From assembly GCA_029978325.1 (NCBI GenBank), contig JAPOJR010000010.1, positions 1 through 41,757 of the forward strand: a stretch of DNA of 41,757 nt, given 5' to 3'. A model generated the notes under the pieces. That model saw only the letters and a program-made list of their open reading frames with translations. It searched no databases and was not told the origin of the DNA. The position numbers and the translations under genes were made by a program. Below are positions 32,931-40,851 of the stretch, piece after piece (within the stretch, counting starts at the first letter, position 1; the number at the start of each line of letters is the position of its first letter). The DNA comes from Alphaproteobacteria bacterium (GTDB taxonomy: Bacteria; Pseudomonadota; Alphaproteobacteria; Bin95).

Positions 32931-34145
32931 TTAGCGGAACAGCGCCAGGATGTTCTGCGGCGCTTGGTTCGCAATCGAGAACGCCTGGATGCCGAGTTGC
33001 TGCTGCACCTGCAGCGATTGCAGCCGTGCCGAGGCCTCCTCCAGGTCAGCGTCGACCAACGAACCGATGCCATTGTTGAGGTTGTCGATCAGAGTCGAAA
33101 CGAAGTCGTTCTGGATGCTGAGCCGGTTTTCGCCCTGGCCGAATGTCGTTGCGGCGCTAACCGCTGTGCCGATAAGCGACTCGATCTCGTTCAACGCATC
33201 TTCTGCGCCCGCTTCGGTCGAGACATCGATAGCAGCCAACGCCTCCAGTCCGCCGCCCGCTGTGCCGCCCGACGTGCCGATCTCGGCCAGCAGGGAAACG
33301 GCATTGGTTGCGTGGTTGTTAGTGAAGGTGATGGTAGCCGTGTCCGCGGTCACATCGTCTGCTTCTGCGACCGAAAAATCGAACTCGGCGATGCCAAGCC
33401 CATCCAATTCCGATTGCAGCGCATGGGCGACGGAGTTGATGTCATCGCCGTCCCGGGCGACATAGGAGACCGAATAGGCGGTGGCTGCGTAGGTGAAATT
33501 CACCTGAAACCCGTCGCCTTCGTCCACTGCCGATACGCTGCCGTCAAGATCGATCGTCTGCGTGCCACCCGCAGCCGCCACGGCTGCGCCGCCAACCGAA
33601 CTGATCGTGTGGTCGGCACCGCCACCGATCACCTTCTCTGTCTGTTGCAAATCCTGCTTGGCGATGGAGATATCGCTGGCGGTGACCGTGCCGTCGGAGG
33701 CGCGGTTCAGCGAGGCGAGGACATCGACGGAGCCGCCGTCTTTCAGGAAATTCAGGCCGTTGAACTGAGCCGCATTCACCACCGATTCAACCTGGCCGCG
33801 CAGGTCCGCTATATCGTCCTGCAACACGCTGCGGTTGACGTTTTCTTCCTGAGACTTGACGATCTTGCCTTTGATTTCGATCAGCAGATCGGTCACCGAT
33901 TCCGCAGCGCTGCGGGCAACGGACACAGTGGACGACCCCAGCGACAGGGTCTCGCTGATGCCGCGGAAGCCGGCGACATCGGCCTTCATTACGGTGGCGA
34001 TGGAGAATACGGCGGCATCGTCGGCGGCATTAGCCACCTTTTTGCCGGTGGAAATCTGGTCCTGCACCGTGCCGAGGCCCTTGTTGATATTCCGCAGGGT
34101 CTGCAACGCAGTCGTCGCGCCAGTGTTGGTCAGAATGCTAGCCAT
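32931..34145 (-). CDS. Flagellin
   Basis: A 404-residue filament subunit. The N-terminal D0/D1 region starts MASILTNTGATTALQTLRNINKGLGTVQDQISTGKKVANAADDAAVFSIATVMKADV, and the C-terminal region ends ASARLQSLQVQQQLGIQAFSIANQAPQNILALFR, both classic. The ~150-residue middle (from about 190) is an Asp/Ala/Thr-rich variable domain, larger than in the smallest alphaproteobacterial flagellins. The ATG at 34145 follows AAAGGA with a spacing of 11; a longer frame to 34226 is not credible. Flanked downstream by its regulators flaF and flbT. Only one flagellin gene is in the window. Confidence 0.95.
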   Translation of the reverse strand: MASILTNTGATTALQTLRNINKGLGTVQDQISTGKKVANAADDAAVFSIATVMKADVAGFRGISETLSLGSSTVSVARSAAESVTDLLIEIKGKIVKSQEENVNRSVLQDDIADLRGQVESVVNAAQFNGLNFLKDGGSVDVLASLNRASDGTVTASDISIAKQDLQQTEKVIGGGADHTISSVGGAAVAAAGGTQTIDLDGSVSAVDEGDGFQVNFTYAATAYSVSYVARDGDDINSVAHALQSELDGLGIAEFDFSVAEADDVTADTATITFTNNHATNAVSLLAEIGTSGGTAGGGLEALAAIDVSTEAGAEDALNEIESLIGTAVSAATTFGQGENRLSIQNDFVSTLIDNLNNGIGSLVDADLEEASARLQSLQVQQQLGIQAFSIANQAPQNILALFR

Positions 34146-34446
34146 AATTGCGTACTTCCTTTGCAAGTCGGGAGCGTTCGCTCCAGGTGGGATTTCCCGC
34201 GCGTTGATCCGGCGGGGGGCTGGCAAAGGTGGCCGTATCGAGCGTTACGGCCGCGGCCTTTGCACGCCGGCTGTAGGGACATTGTCCGCCAGCCGCGCGC
34301 GCCTTCTGGCGCTGGCGTCTCGAACCGGTCGGTTACGGTTCGGACAATTCGGACTGTACAGGCAGGAGCCTAACAACCGATGAAAACCAAGGGACGATAT
34401 TGCCCGGCAATGCTGATTGGTATCGTTCCATCCGACGCAACCGCGG
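34146..34446 (-). promoter_or_regulatory. Flagellin leader and promoter region
   Basis: About 300 non-coding bases before flagellin. GGAGCG (34171-34176) and CGCTCC (34179-34184) form a 6-bp hairpin or dyad 26-39 bases before the start codon, just upstream of the ribosome-binding site (AAAGGA at 34157-34162). A further perfect dyad ATTGCC-C-GGCAAT lies at 34399-34411. I do not see a convincing sigma-54 or sigma-28 promoter, so the TSS is unknown. Confidence 0.45.
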
Positions 34447-34839
34447 TCACGCGAGGCGATCGACCTGATGGCTCAGCGGAGCCGGCAGGTCAGCGCGGCG
34501 CTGCGGTTGGCCGGCGGGATACCCTGCAAAGCCCTCCTGCAAAGCCGATGCAATGATACGTGCGCCGCGCAGCGCGCCGCGCAATACTGCTTCGTTGCGG
34601 GCCGCGGCTTGCAGCATCCGTTCGAACCCATCGCGCAACTGTCGGCGTCCATCCGCATCGCAAGCGTAGGCGATGTGGCCGGCCTCCGGTGCAACCAGCA
34701 TTAGCTGCGCCACCAACGTATATTTGCGCTCTGCATCTGCGGTGGTCATCGAACCGCCGGCCAAAATCGTTTCGGTCTCGCGCGTGAGGATCGATTCGGT
34801 CTCCGCCAACTGCCGCAGCAGATAGGCCAGACTAGACAT
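34447..34839 (-). CDS. Possible FlgN-like flagellar chaperone
   Basis: A 130-residue, mostly helical protein: MSSLAYLLRQLAETESILTRETETILAGG then a second helix with AERKYTLVAQLMLVAPEAGHIA and a long helix LRDGFERMLQAAARNEAVLRGALRGARIIASALQEGFAGYP. The two long helices, size and place next to flgJ-type and fliK genes suggest a FlgN-like hook-junction chaperone, but I see no motif that proves it. ATG 34839 overlaps the rod-binding gene stop by eight bases and has GGGCGG upstream; a frame beginning at 34920 is a longer reading with no support. It is downstream of the rod-binding gene, and the flagellin leader follows it. Confidence 0.5.
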   Translation of the reverse strand: MSSLAYLLRQLAETESILTRETETILAGGSMTTADAERKYTLVAQLMLVAPEAGHIAYACDADGRRQLRDGFERMLQAAARNEAVLRGALRGARIIASALQEGFAGYPAGQPQRRADLPAPLSHQVDRLA

Positions 34840-35155
34840 GCGGCACCGCCCGGGCGCACAGAGCCCGTACGATCGCCTCCGACAAGCCAAAGCGGCCGGA
34901 TGCTGCGATGCTGTCGGCATAGGCTCTTGTCAAAAATGATGAGAACGCTGCTTCACCTTGGCCGCCGCCGAATGCCCCCGTCGTGGCGCCAAGCCCGGCT
35001 TGACTCAACATTTCGGCAACGAACATCCCCTCGAAAGCCCGCGCCGCAGCGGCGATCCGTTCCGACGTATCGAATGGTTCGGTCACCGGCCCAGCAGAGG
35101 GGCGGCGCACCGTAGGGTGCAGACTAGTGGTGACGGCGGTGCTGTCGAGCGGCAT
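34832..35155 (-). CDS. Flagellar rod-binding protein (FlgJ N-terminal-like)
   Basis: A 107-residue protein, the alphaproteobacterial stand-alone form of the FlgJ rod-binding domain without a muramidase domain. The signature RAFEGMFVAEMLSQAG (helix facing the rod) and the later EAAFSSFLTRAYADSIAASGRFGLSEAIVRAL match the PF10135-type domain. It should help the distal rod cross the periplasm. It starts at 35155, divergent from fliK (206 bases apart), and its end overlaps the FlgN-like candidate by eight bases. Confidence 0.85.
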   Translation of the reverse strand: MPLDSTAVTTSLHPTVRRPSAGPVTEPFDTSERIAAAARAFEGMFVAEMLSQAGLGATTGAFGGGQGEAAFSSFLTRAYADSIAASGRFGLSEAIVRALCARAVPHV

Positions 35156-35361
35156 CGCATGCTCCTATCACGAGAACCCAGAACCACCACCAAAACCCTA
35201 TCTTCGTAAGAATTCGGTTAAGCAAGGCCAGCCGTTATTTTGACGAATTATCAACCTTGTCCTGGTTCTATCCGTCTCCAATCGAATTTTACGCGCGCAA
35301 ACGCTGGTGTTCGGGCTGTGTGCAAAGTTCGCAGCAATTCCAAAGACAAGGTGCCTAAACT

Positions 35362-37476
35362 GTGCAGGGCTTGACGTTATCGGACCTGATTTCGGGGAAA
35401 CCGCCTGGGCCGGAAGCATCCGCAAACCGGCCAGATCTCCGTTTTGGCGAGGCATCCGCTTTGTCGCCCGGTACGGACGGACCGGAAGCGGCGGTCAGCC
35501 GGTTCAACCATATCCTGGAAGAAAGTACCCAATGGCAAAGCGCCGTCTCGCAATTGCCCTCTAAAGGCGCAGCCATCGCGCGCTCCGATAAGGGCCTCGT
35601 CGCAGCGCCGCGTGGCAATGGCTTCACCTCAGCCGTGGCGCACGCCGCCCCCGGCGACACCATCGAAACGGATAACGGTTCTTTGCCCGAGCCGGCTGTC
35701 GAACCTTACAACGCCTTGGACGACGATGCGCTTTGGGAAATCGCTTTTGGACGGGACGACCCGGTTCTAACAGCGATGGATGGGGTCGGAAGTCAGAGCG
35801 GCGATGAAACAGAAGCAGCGGGTGAGGCCGCGGCAGGCGGCCTGTTGCACATCGATACCGCCGCCATGACCTACGACCAGACGGAGGCCCTCCACACTGC
35901 AGGCCCTGCCCCTGTGCCACCGCATGGGCAAGCGCAAGCGGCATCGCCCGTAACTCAGGACGCCGGTGGCGCCGATCATGCAGAAACCGAGGGACCTAAA
36001 GTTTCGGAAATTTCGAATCCGATACGGGGGAAGCAAACCGGCCCTGGCCCACTATTCGCTCGTCCCTTTGATGACGCCACCACACCAGGCAAAGCGGGTT
36101 CGCGACGCCAAACCGCACCGTCGCCCGATGCAAAAGCGTCGCCACCATCTGACGGCGCGATCCATTGGCCGGCTGCAGTGTCAGCCGGACCTCCGAACGA
36201 CTCTGCCACGACAAAGACCGATCCACCCACAACACCGCCGGCAATTCAAATCGATAGCGCTGTCGCTCATGCGATGACCCCATCGGATCACATCGCCCCC
36301 AATCAATCGCCATTTGCAGGGACTGAGCCGGACACGGGTGTCACCGCACCGCCGGTTGCCCGCCTCATGACGGCTCAGTTGACGGCAACGGAAGCCGTGC
36401 TGCAAAAGCCGCCGTCGCCACAAAATTCGCCGACTGAATCGGTGGCGCTGGCCGAGACAACGAACGCAGAGGCGGCAAAGGCGCCACCAGACACGACAGC
36501 AGTCCCGCTGCCGAGCGTCTCTGCGCAACGAGTTCCAGGCATTCGCGCCTCGGCGTCATGGCCAGCGAGCGATCATATCGAGGACGCTCCAGGAAGAACG
36601 CCGGGCAGAGTCACCAATCCGGCAACTCCCTTGCATAATACGCCGTCGCCGCCAATCCTTAGCCAAGCAGATGGCGGACCCAAAGCCCAACGGCTTGCTG
36701 CCAGTGCCGCAGACCAGCCTAAACCAGGGCGCTCTAGCCGCGACGAAAACCGCGCAGATGCCGCTGATCTTCGTCGCTCGCCACCCCCTTCCGGCACGCC
36801 GGCAGCGCCGCTGCCGATAACTTCGTCGCAGGTTTCGCCAGCCATTCCACCCCTTTCCGGCTCCACCACCCAGCCAGTGGCCGTCCGGTTTGCGGAGGCG
36901 CTGGCTAGGTCTCAGAAATCCGGCGAAGGGCAGCTTGGACAGGAAAATCCCATCGGCCGGGCCGAGGCAGGATCAGCCCACCACGAAGTTCGCCTGCAAA
37001 GCACCGAAACCCGCGCACAGCCGTCACTTCCCCAAACACCGGCAGGGTTGCGGGACATACCGTTACGGATCGTCCGGGCGCTGAACGACGGAGACGCCCG
37101 CCTGACGCTGACGCTGCGCCCCCAGGAACTGGGCCGGCTGCATATGCGTCTGCTGTTCGTCGATGGCCAATTGACCGTGGACATCAGCGCCGACCGGCCC
37201 GAGACTCTGCACCTATTGCAGCGCGAAGCCGATGGGTTGGAACGCAGCTTGCGCCAAGCGGGGTTGGACCTGCGGAACGGCGGGTTGCATTTCGGCCCGC
37301 ACGGCGATTCCGGGCGACAGCGTGGGGGCTCAGAATCTGTGTGGCGCGGAATGGTGCGGCCCGGTGAGCCCGGGTCAGATGGGGACCATGCGATTTCGCC
37401 GCCCCTTCAGCGCCCGGCTGCCACGGGCCAGGCCACGGCCAGAACCATCGACGGCGCGCTCGACATTCGCCTGTGA
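35362..37476 (+). CDS. fliK: Flagellar hook-length control protein FliK
   Basis: A 704-residue FliK. The start is a GTG with AAGGTG eight bases upstream. The first ~550 residues are a long Pro/Ala/Thr/Ser-rich, low-complexity ruler region with no obvious repeat unit. The conserved C-terminal Flg_hook domain follows: IPLRIVRALNDGDARLTLTLRPQELGRLHMRLLFVDGQLTVDISADRPETLHLLQREADGLERSLRQAGLDL. After this comes a Gly/Arg-rich tail. FliK is secreted during hook growth and switches export to filament proteins. The ruler is longer than in E. coli FliK (405 residues), which would be compatible with a longer hook. flgD follows after 90 bases. Confidence 0.88.
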   Translation: MQGLTLSDLISGKPPGPEASANRPDLRFGEASALSPGTDGPEAAVSRFNHILEESTQWQSAVSQLPSKGAAIARSDKGLVAAPRGNGFTSAVAHAAPGDTIETDNGSLPEPAVEPYNALDDDALWEIAFGRDDPVLTAMDGVGSQSGDETEAAGEAAAGGLLHIDTAAMTYDQTEALHTAGPAPVPPHGQAQAASPVTQDAGGADHAETEGPKVSEISNPIRGKQTGPGPLFARPFDDATTPGKAGSRRQTAPSPDAKASPPSDGAIHWPAAVSAGPPNDSATTKTDPPTTPPAIQIDSAVAHAMTPSDHIAPNQSPFAGTEPDTGVTAPPVARLMTAQLTATEAVLQKPPSPQNSPTESVALAETTNAEAAKAPPDTTAVPLPSVSAQRVPGIRASASWPASDHIEDAPGRTPGRVTNPATPLHNTPSPPILSQADGGPKAQRLAASAADQPKPGRSSRDENRADAADLRRSPPPSGTPAAPLPITSSQVSPAIPPLSGSTTQPVAVRFAEALARSQKSGEGQLGQENPIGRAEAGSAHHEVRLQSTETRAQPSLPQTPAGLRDIPLRIVRALNDGDARLTLTLRPQELGRLHMRLLFVDGQLTVDISADRPETLHLLQREADGLERSLRQAGLDLRNGGLHFGPHGDSGRQRGGSESVWRGMVRPGEPGSDGDHAISPPLQRPAATGQATARTIDGALDIRL

Positions 37477-37566
37477 GGCTGCACCCTCGGCGCAGCGTCC
37501 GCGCGAGCACCCCAGCCCCTTCCACCCTTACCGTTTGCGTATCATGACAAGGCAGGAGCAAGCCGT

Positions 37567-38250
37567 ATGGAAACCCCATCCGCAGCAACCGCACCAACCG
37601 CCAGCAGCGCGCTGGTCCGGACGCGGGCGAGCAATCTGGTGCAACAAAATTCAGCGGAGGATTTTGACAAGTTCCTGCGCCTGATGACCGAGCAACTGCG
37701 TCACCAGGACCCGCTCAATCCGGCGGACCCGACCGAATTCGTCGCTCAATTGGCGACCTTCTCCTCGGTCGAGCAATCGATCAAGTCGAATGAAAAACTG
37801 GATAGCCTGATCGCCGCAACCAGTAGTCTAGCCGATTTCAATGCCGCCACTCTGATCGGCATGTCCGTCGAATCGCAGACCGGCAGGGTCGAGGCCAATG
37901 GCAAACCCGTTCCCTTTGCCTACGACCCGGTCGCCGAAGCCACTGCAGTGACGGCCCAGGTGCTGGACAACAGTGGCCGGCTTATATCCGAGATCCCCCT
38001 CGCCGTGGGGTCGTCGCGCCAGGACGGAACCTGGGACAGCCGCGCCAAAGACGGAACTTTGGTGACGGCCGGGCAGCATGTCATTCAGGTTCTGTACTAC
38101 AAGGGCAAAGACGTGCTCTCTCAGGCGCCCGCCATCAGCCAGAGCAAGGTGGCCGAGGTGCAACTGACGCCGACCGGCCCGCAACTGAAGTTAGCCGACG
38201 GCAGCACATTGCCGGCATCGCAGGTGCAAGCGATTGCCGCCGCGCTCTAG
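37567..38250 (+). CDS. flgD: Flagellar hook assembly protein FlgD
   Basis: A 227-residue hook cap. The N-terminal signature DFDKFLRLMTEQLRHQDPLNPADPTEFVAQLATFSSVEQ is unmistakable; the C-terminal half contains the tudor/FnIII-like region (VTAQVLDNSGRLISEIPLAVGSSRQDGTWDSRAKDGTLVTAGQHVIQVLYYKGKD). Good AGGAG before the ATG. It forms an operon with fliK, in the order usual in alphaproteobacteria (fliK-flgD), and would normally be followed by flgE; here the next gene is a dehalogenase, so the flagellar cluster ends at this point. Confidence 0.95.
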   Translation: METPSAATAPTASSALVRTRASNLVQQNSAEDFDKFLRLMTEQLRHQDPLNPADPTEFVAQLATFSSVEQSIKSNEKLDSLIAATSSLADFNAATLIGMSVESQTGRVEANGKPVPFAYDPVAEATAVTAQVLDNSGRLISEIPLAVGSSRQDGTWDSRAKDGTLVTAGQHVIQVLYYKGKDVLSQAPAISQSKVAEVQLTPTGPQLKLADGSTLPASQVQAIAAAL

Positions 38251-38347
38251 CGGGCGTTTGAGGTGGGCATCGCGCCGGTTGCTTCCGGGTTCTCTTCCGC
38301 TGCGTATCGTGTAAGTTGGCCGCTGCTTTTTCAGCCGGAGCCGCCCC

Positions 38348-39229
38348 ATGCCCGACCTTTCCACCGCCCCTCTGCCCAAGTCGTTTGCTACTATCCATGG
38401 CAAGCGCATGGCCTATTATGAGGCGGGCGCTGGGGATCCCATTGTCTTCCTGCACGGCAACCCGACCAGCAGCTATCTGTGGCGCAATATCATCCCACAT
38501 GTCGCCGATTTGGGGCGGGTTGTCGCGCCGGACCTGATCGGCATGGGCGACTCCGACAAGCTGGACAATGCCGGACCGGGTTCCTATCGCTTTGTCGAGC
38601 ACCGACACTACCTGGATGCGCTATTGGCCCAACTGGGCGTTGCGGAAAACGTGACGCTGGTGATCCACGACTGGGGCTCGGCCCTAGGCTTCGACTGGGC
38701 CAACCGCAACCGCGACGCCGTCAAAGGCATCTGTTACATGGAGGCGCTGGTCCGCCCCGTTACCTGGGAGGAATGGCCGGACCCGGCCACGCCGGTATTT
38801 CAGGGATTCCGCTCTGATAAGGGCGAGGCGATGGTGCTGGACCGGAACGTGTTCGTCGAGCGGGTGTTGCCTGGCTCGATCATCCGCAAGCTTTCGGAGG
38901 CCGAGATGGCGGTCTATCGCAAGCCCTTTTCCGAGCCGGGCGAGGGCCGCCGACCGACGCTCACCTGGCCGCGCCAGATACCAATCGATGGCGAGCCGGC
39001 GGACGTCGTGGCGATCGCCAACGACTATGCGGCCTGGCTATCGACCTGCGCCGTCTCGAAACTGTTCGTCAACGCCGAGCCGGGCGCGATCCTGATCGGG
39101 CCGCAGCGCGAGTTCTGCCGCGCCTGGCCGAACCAGACCGAAGTAACGGTCAAGGGTAGCCATTTCATTCAAGAGGATTCGCCGAACGAAATCGGTCAGG
39201 CACTGCGCGCATGGATGCAGGGATTGTGA
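38348..39229 (+). CDS. Haloalkane dehalogenase, LinB/DhaA type (HLD-II)
   Basis: A 293-residue alpha/beta hydrolase that removes halogen from alkyl halides by an ester intermediate with water, giving an alcohol and halide. Every catalytic residue falls at the LinB position: nucleophile Asp108 with Trp109 (VIHDWGS), Asn38 ([12 protein letters not shown]), acid Glu132 (YMEALVRP) and base His272 ([11 protein letters not shown]), so the HLD-II pentad is complete. Halide-binding Asn-Trp pair is intact. CGGAG lies seven bases before the ATG. It opens a run of tightly packed or overlapping genes ending in a transporter (next start nine bases after its stop). Substrate is not predictable; marine alphaproteobacteria carry many such enzymes without known halogenated growth substrates. 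Confidence 0.93.
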   Translation: MPDLSTAPLPKSFATIHGKRMAYYEAGAGDPIVFLHGNPTSSYLWRNIIPHVADLGRVVAPDLIGMGDSDKLDNAGPGSYRFVEHRHYLDALLAQLGVAENVTLVIHDWGSALGFDWANRNRDAVKGICYMEALVRPVTWEEWPDPATPVFQGFRSDKGEAMVLDRNVFVERVLPGSIIRKLSEAEMAVYRKPFSEPGEGRRPTLTWPRQIPIDGEPADVVAIANDYAAWLSTCAVSKLFVNAEPGAILIGPQREFCRAWPNQTEVTVKGSHFIQEDSPNEIGQALRAWMQGL

Positions 39230-39237
39230 CGCCCGCG

Positions 39238-39954
39238 ATGGACGAACATGGCATTCTCATTGTCTGGACCGGCATCACCGAGGAGCGGGATGCTCTGTTC
39301 AACGGCTGGTATAACCGGCAGCATCTGTCGGAACGGACCAACGTGCCGGGCTTCCGCAATGGCCGGCGCTACAAGGCTGTCGAGGGCTCCCCGGCATACT
39401 TGGCTTGGTACGAGTTGGAGTCGCCGGCCGTCTTTACCAGCGCGCCCTATGCCGAGCGCCAGAACAACCCCACCGGCTGGACCCAGGCGGTCATGCCTGG
39501 TTTCCGTGACGTCACCCGCGTTGCCGGCGCTGTCAAGGCCCGGCTTGGCCAGGGGCTGGGCGGCGCATGCGCGTCCTGGCGGCTCACCCCGGCAGCCGGC
39601 GCAGAGGCCGGTCTGACCGCATGGCTGGCGGATGAAGCCCTGCCGGCGCTTTTGGCGGACAACACCGGCGTGCTGGGCGCCGTGCTGGCGGCGCCATTGG
39701 CGGCATCGGCCGACGCCGGCGCCACCTCAAACGAGACCAGGATGCGCGCCCAGCCGGATAACCCGCCCTGCTGGGGCCTGCTGGTTGAATGCGCCGACCT
39801 GGAGACCGCCAGAGCGGTGCAGGCCGGCTTGGATCCGACCAGCCTCGCCACACGCGGCGTCCAGCGCAGCGAGCCGGGCATCTATGCACTCGTCACCGCC
39901 GTCGGCCGATTCGACAACCAGCCCGGACCCGACCCTGAGGACTTGTCTCCATGA
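39238..39954 (+). CDS. Dimeric alpha/beta-barrel protein (EthD/DUF4286-like)
   Basis: A 238-residue protein of two ferredoxin-like halves. The first half reads HGILIVWTGITEERDALFNGWYNRQHLSERTNVPGFRNGRRYKAVEG, the W-N/E-W...H...VPGF...RY pattern of dimeric alpha/beta-barrel proteins such as EthD and related small oxygenase or cyclase-like proteins. The second half is less clear. Start: ATG 39238 begins just before the domain and 8 bases after the dehalogenase stop; ATG 39211, inside the dehalogenase, is also possible; neither has a strong ribosome-binding site. Its TGA overlaps the next start (ATGA). No function can be named; such proteins often bind or transform small oxygenated metabolites. 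Confidence 0.7.
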   Translation: MDEHGILIVWTGITEERDALFNGWYNRQHLSERTNVPGFRNGRRYKAVEGSPAYLAWYELESPAVFTSAPYAERQNNPTGWTQAVMPGFRDVTRVAGAVKARLGQGLGGACASWRLTPAAGAEAGLTAWLADEALPALLADNTGVLGAVLAAPLAASADAGATSNETRMRAQPDNPPCWGLLVECADLETARAVQAGLDPTSLATRGVQRSEPGIYALVTAVGRFDNQPGPDPEDLSP

Positions 39955-40391
39955 AAAATATACTTGTGATCCAAGGTGTTAACCTGCGCTGGCTCGGCAA
40001 GCGGCAACCGGAACTATACGGTACGACATCGGTCAAGGAGTTGGACGCGCGCCTGATGCGGCATGCCGAACAACACGGCTATCGCCTTTCGGTCGAATAC
40101 TTCGACGTCGAAGGCGAGGCGATCCGCCGGATTTACGATGCGGTCGAGGCTGGTGTCGATGGCATCGTCATGAATCCCGCCGGCTTTACCTATGCCGGAT
40201 ATGCCCTGCGTGACTGCATGCTTGGCGTCAAAGATGAAATGCCGATTATCGAAGTACATATCACCAATGTCGCGGCCCGGCATTCGAACGACGTACCGGC
40301 GGCAGCCGCCGCCGGCGTCATCTTTGGCTTTGGCCTGCTGGGATACGAGATCGCGCTCGAAGCTATGCTGAAAATGCTGGATGCGCGCTAA
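39951..40391 (+). CDS. Type II 3-dehydroquinate dehydratase-like protein with altered active site
   Basis: A 146-residue protein of the AroQ fold. The usual type II signature G-x-N-L-x-x-L-G-x-R-x-P is seen as QGVNLRWLGKRQPELYG, so catalytic Arg18 and Tyr23 are present, as are EGE at 54-56, Asn75 in MNPAGFTYAG and His103 in EVHITN. But two substrate contacts are changed: the His of NPGAYTH is Tyr81, and the Arg of the HxSNxxxREEFRxxS motif is aspartate 114. In Mycobacterium these residues, His81 and Arg112, hold the hydroxyl groups of dehydroquinate. The protein is therefore a paralogue, probably for a different hydroxy-acid. It overlaps genes on both sides (4 and 11 bases). Confidence 0.82.
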   Translation: MKNILVIQGVNLRWLGKRQPELYGTTSVKELDARLMRHAEQHGYRLSVEYFDVEGEAIRRIYDAVEAGVDGIVMNPAGFTYAGYALRDCMLGVKDEMPIIEVHITNVAARHSNDVPAAAAAGVIFGFGLLGYEIALEAMLKMLDAR

Positions 40392-40851
40392 GGTGCTGCC
40401 GCCATCGGATGCGCCGCTGCTTGGCGTCTATGGCACCCTGCTGGATGCGGAGGTCCGGCGGTTGGTGCTCGGCCGTTGCCAGGCGCGGCCCGCCCTGCTG
40501 GTGGGGTGGGAACGGGTGTTCGTGGCTGGCCAGGTCTATCCCGGAGTCCGACCGTGCGCAGGCGCACTGACCGATATTCTGGTCTTGCACGGGCTCAGCG
40601 CCCGGGCACTCGCCCGCGGGGACGCGTTCGAGGGCGCGGAGTACGGGCGGCAGATGCTGCCGGTGCAATACAAGGATGGCTCGAGTGGGCAGGCGATGGT
40701 CTATGTCCCCACCGCATCGGTGCGGTTGTCGGACCGGCGCTGGCGCTATAACTGGTCCTGGCGAACGGCGCACAGGCAGGCATTTCTGGAGATGACCCGG
40801 GCGGCTGTTGCTGCACGCAAGAGCGTGGTTCGAGGCCGCGCCGGCAGATGA
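40381..40851 (+). CDS. Gamma-glutamylcyclotransferase-like protein
   Basis: A 156-residue AIG2/GGCT-fold protein. The nucleotide-free YGTL glycine loop (LGVYGTLLDAEVRRLVLG) and the later RGDAFEGAEYGRQMLPVQY, with the putative acid/base glutamate in FEG, are the family's two landmarks. Members cleave gamma-glutamyl-amine or gamma-glutamyl peptide bonds giving 5-oxoproline, or act on related amides. It begins 11 bases inside the dehydroquinase-like gene and its stop overlaps the transporter start, so it is translationally coupled to both. In this operon a gamma-glutamyl or related conjugate may be released or removed; that is inference. Confidence 0.75.
   Translation: MRAKVLPPSDAPLLGVYGTLLDAEVRRLVLGRCQARPALLVGWERVFVAGQVYPGVRPCAGALTDILVLHGLSARALARGDAFEGAEYGRQMLPVQYKDGSSGQAMVYVPTASVRLSDRRWRYNWSWRTAHRQAFLEMTRAAVAARKSVVRGRAGR

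Noticed and set aside
35265..35300. Possible sigma-28 promoter upstream of the rod-binding gene (minus strand TAAA followed by GGATAG)
   Set aside because: The -10 part matches GCCGATAA poorly and spacing is off by one to two bases.
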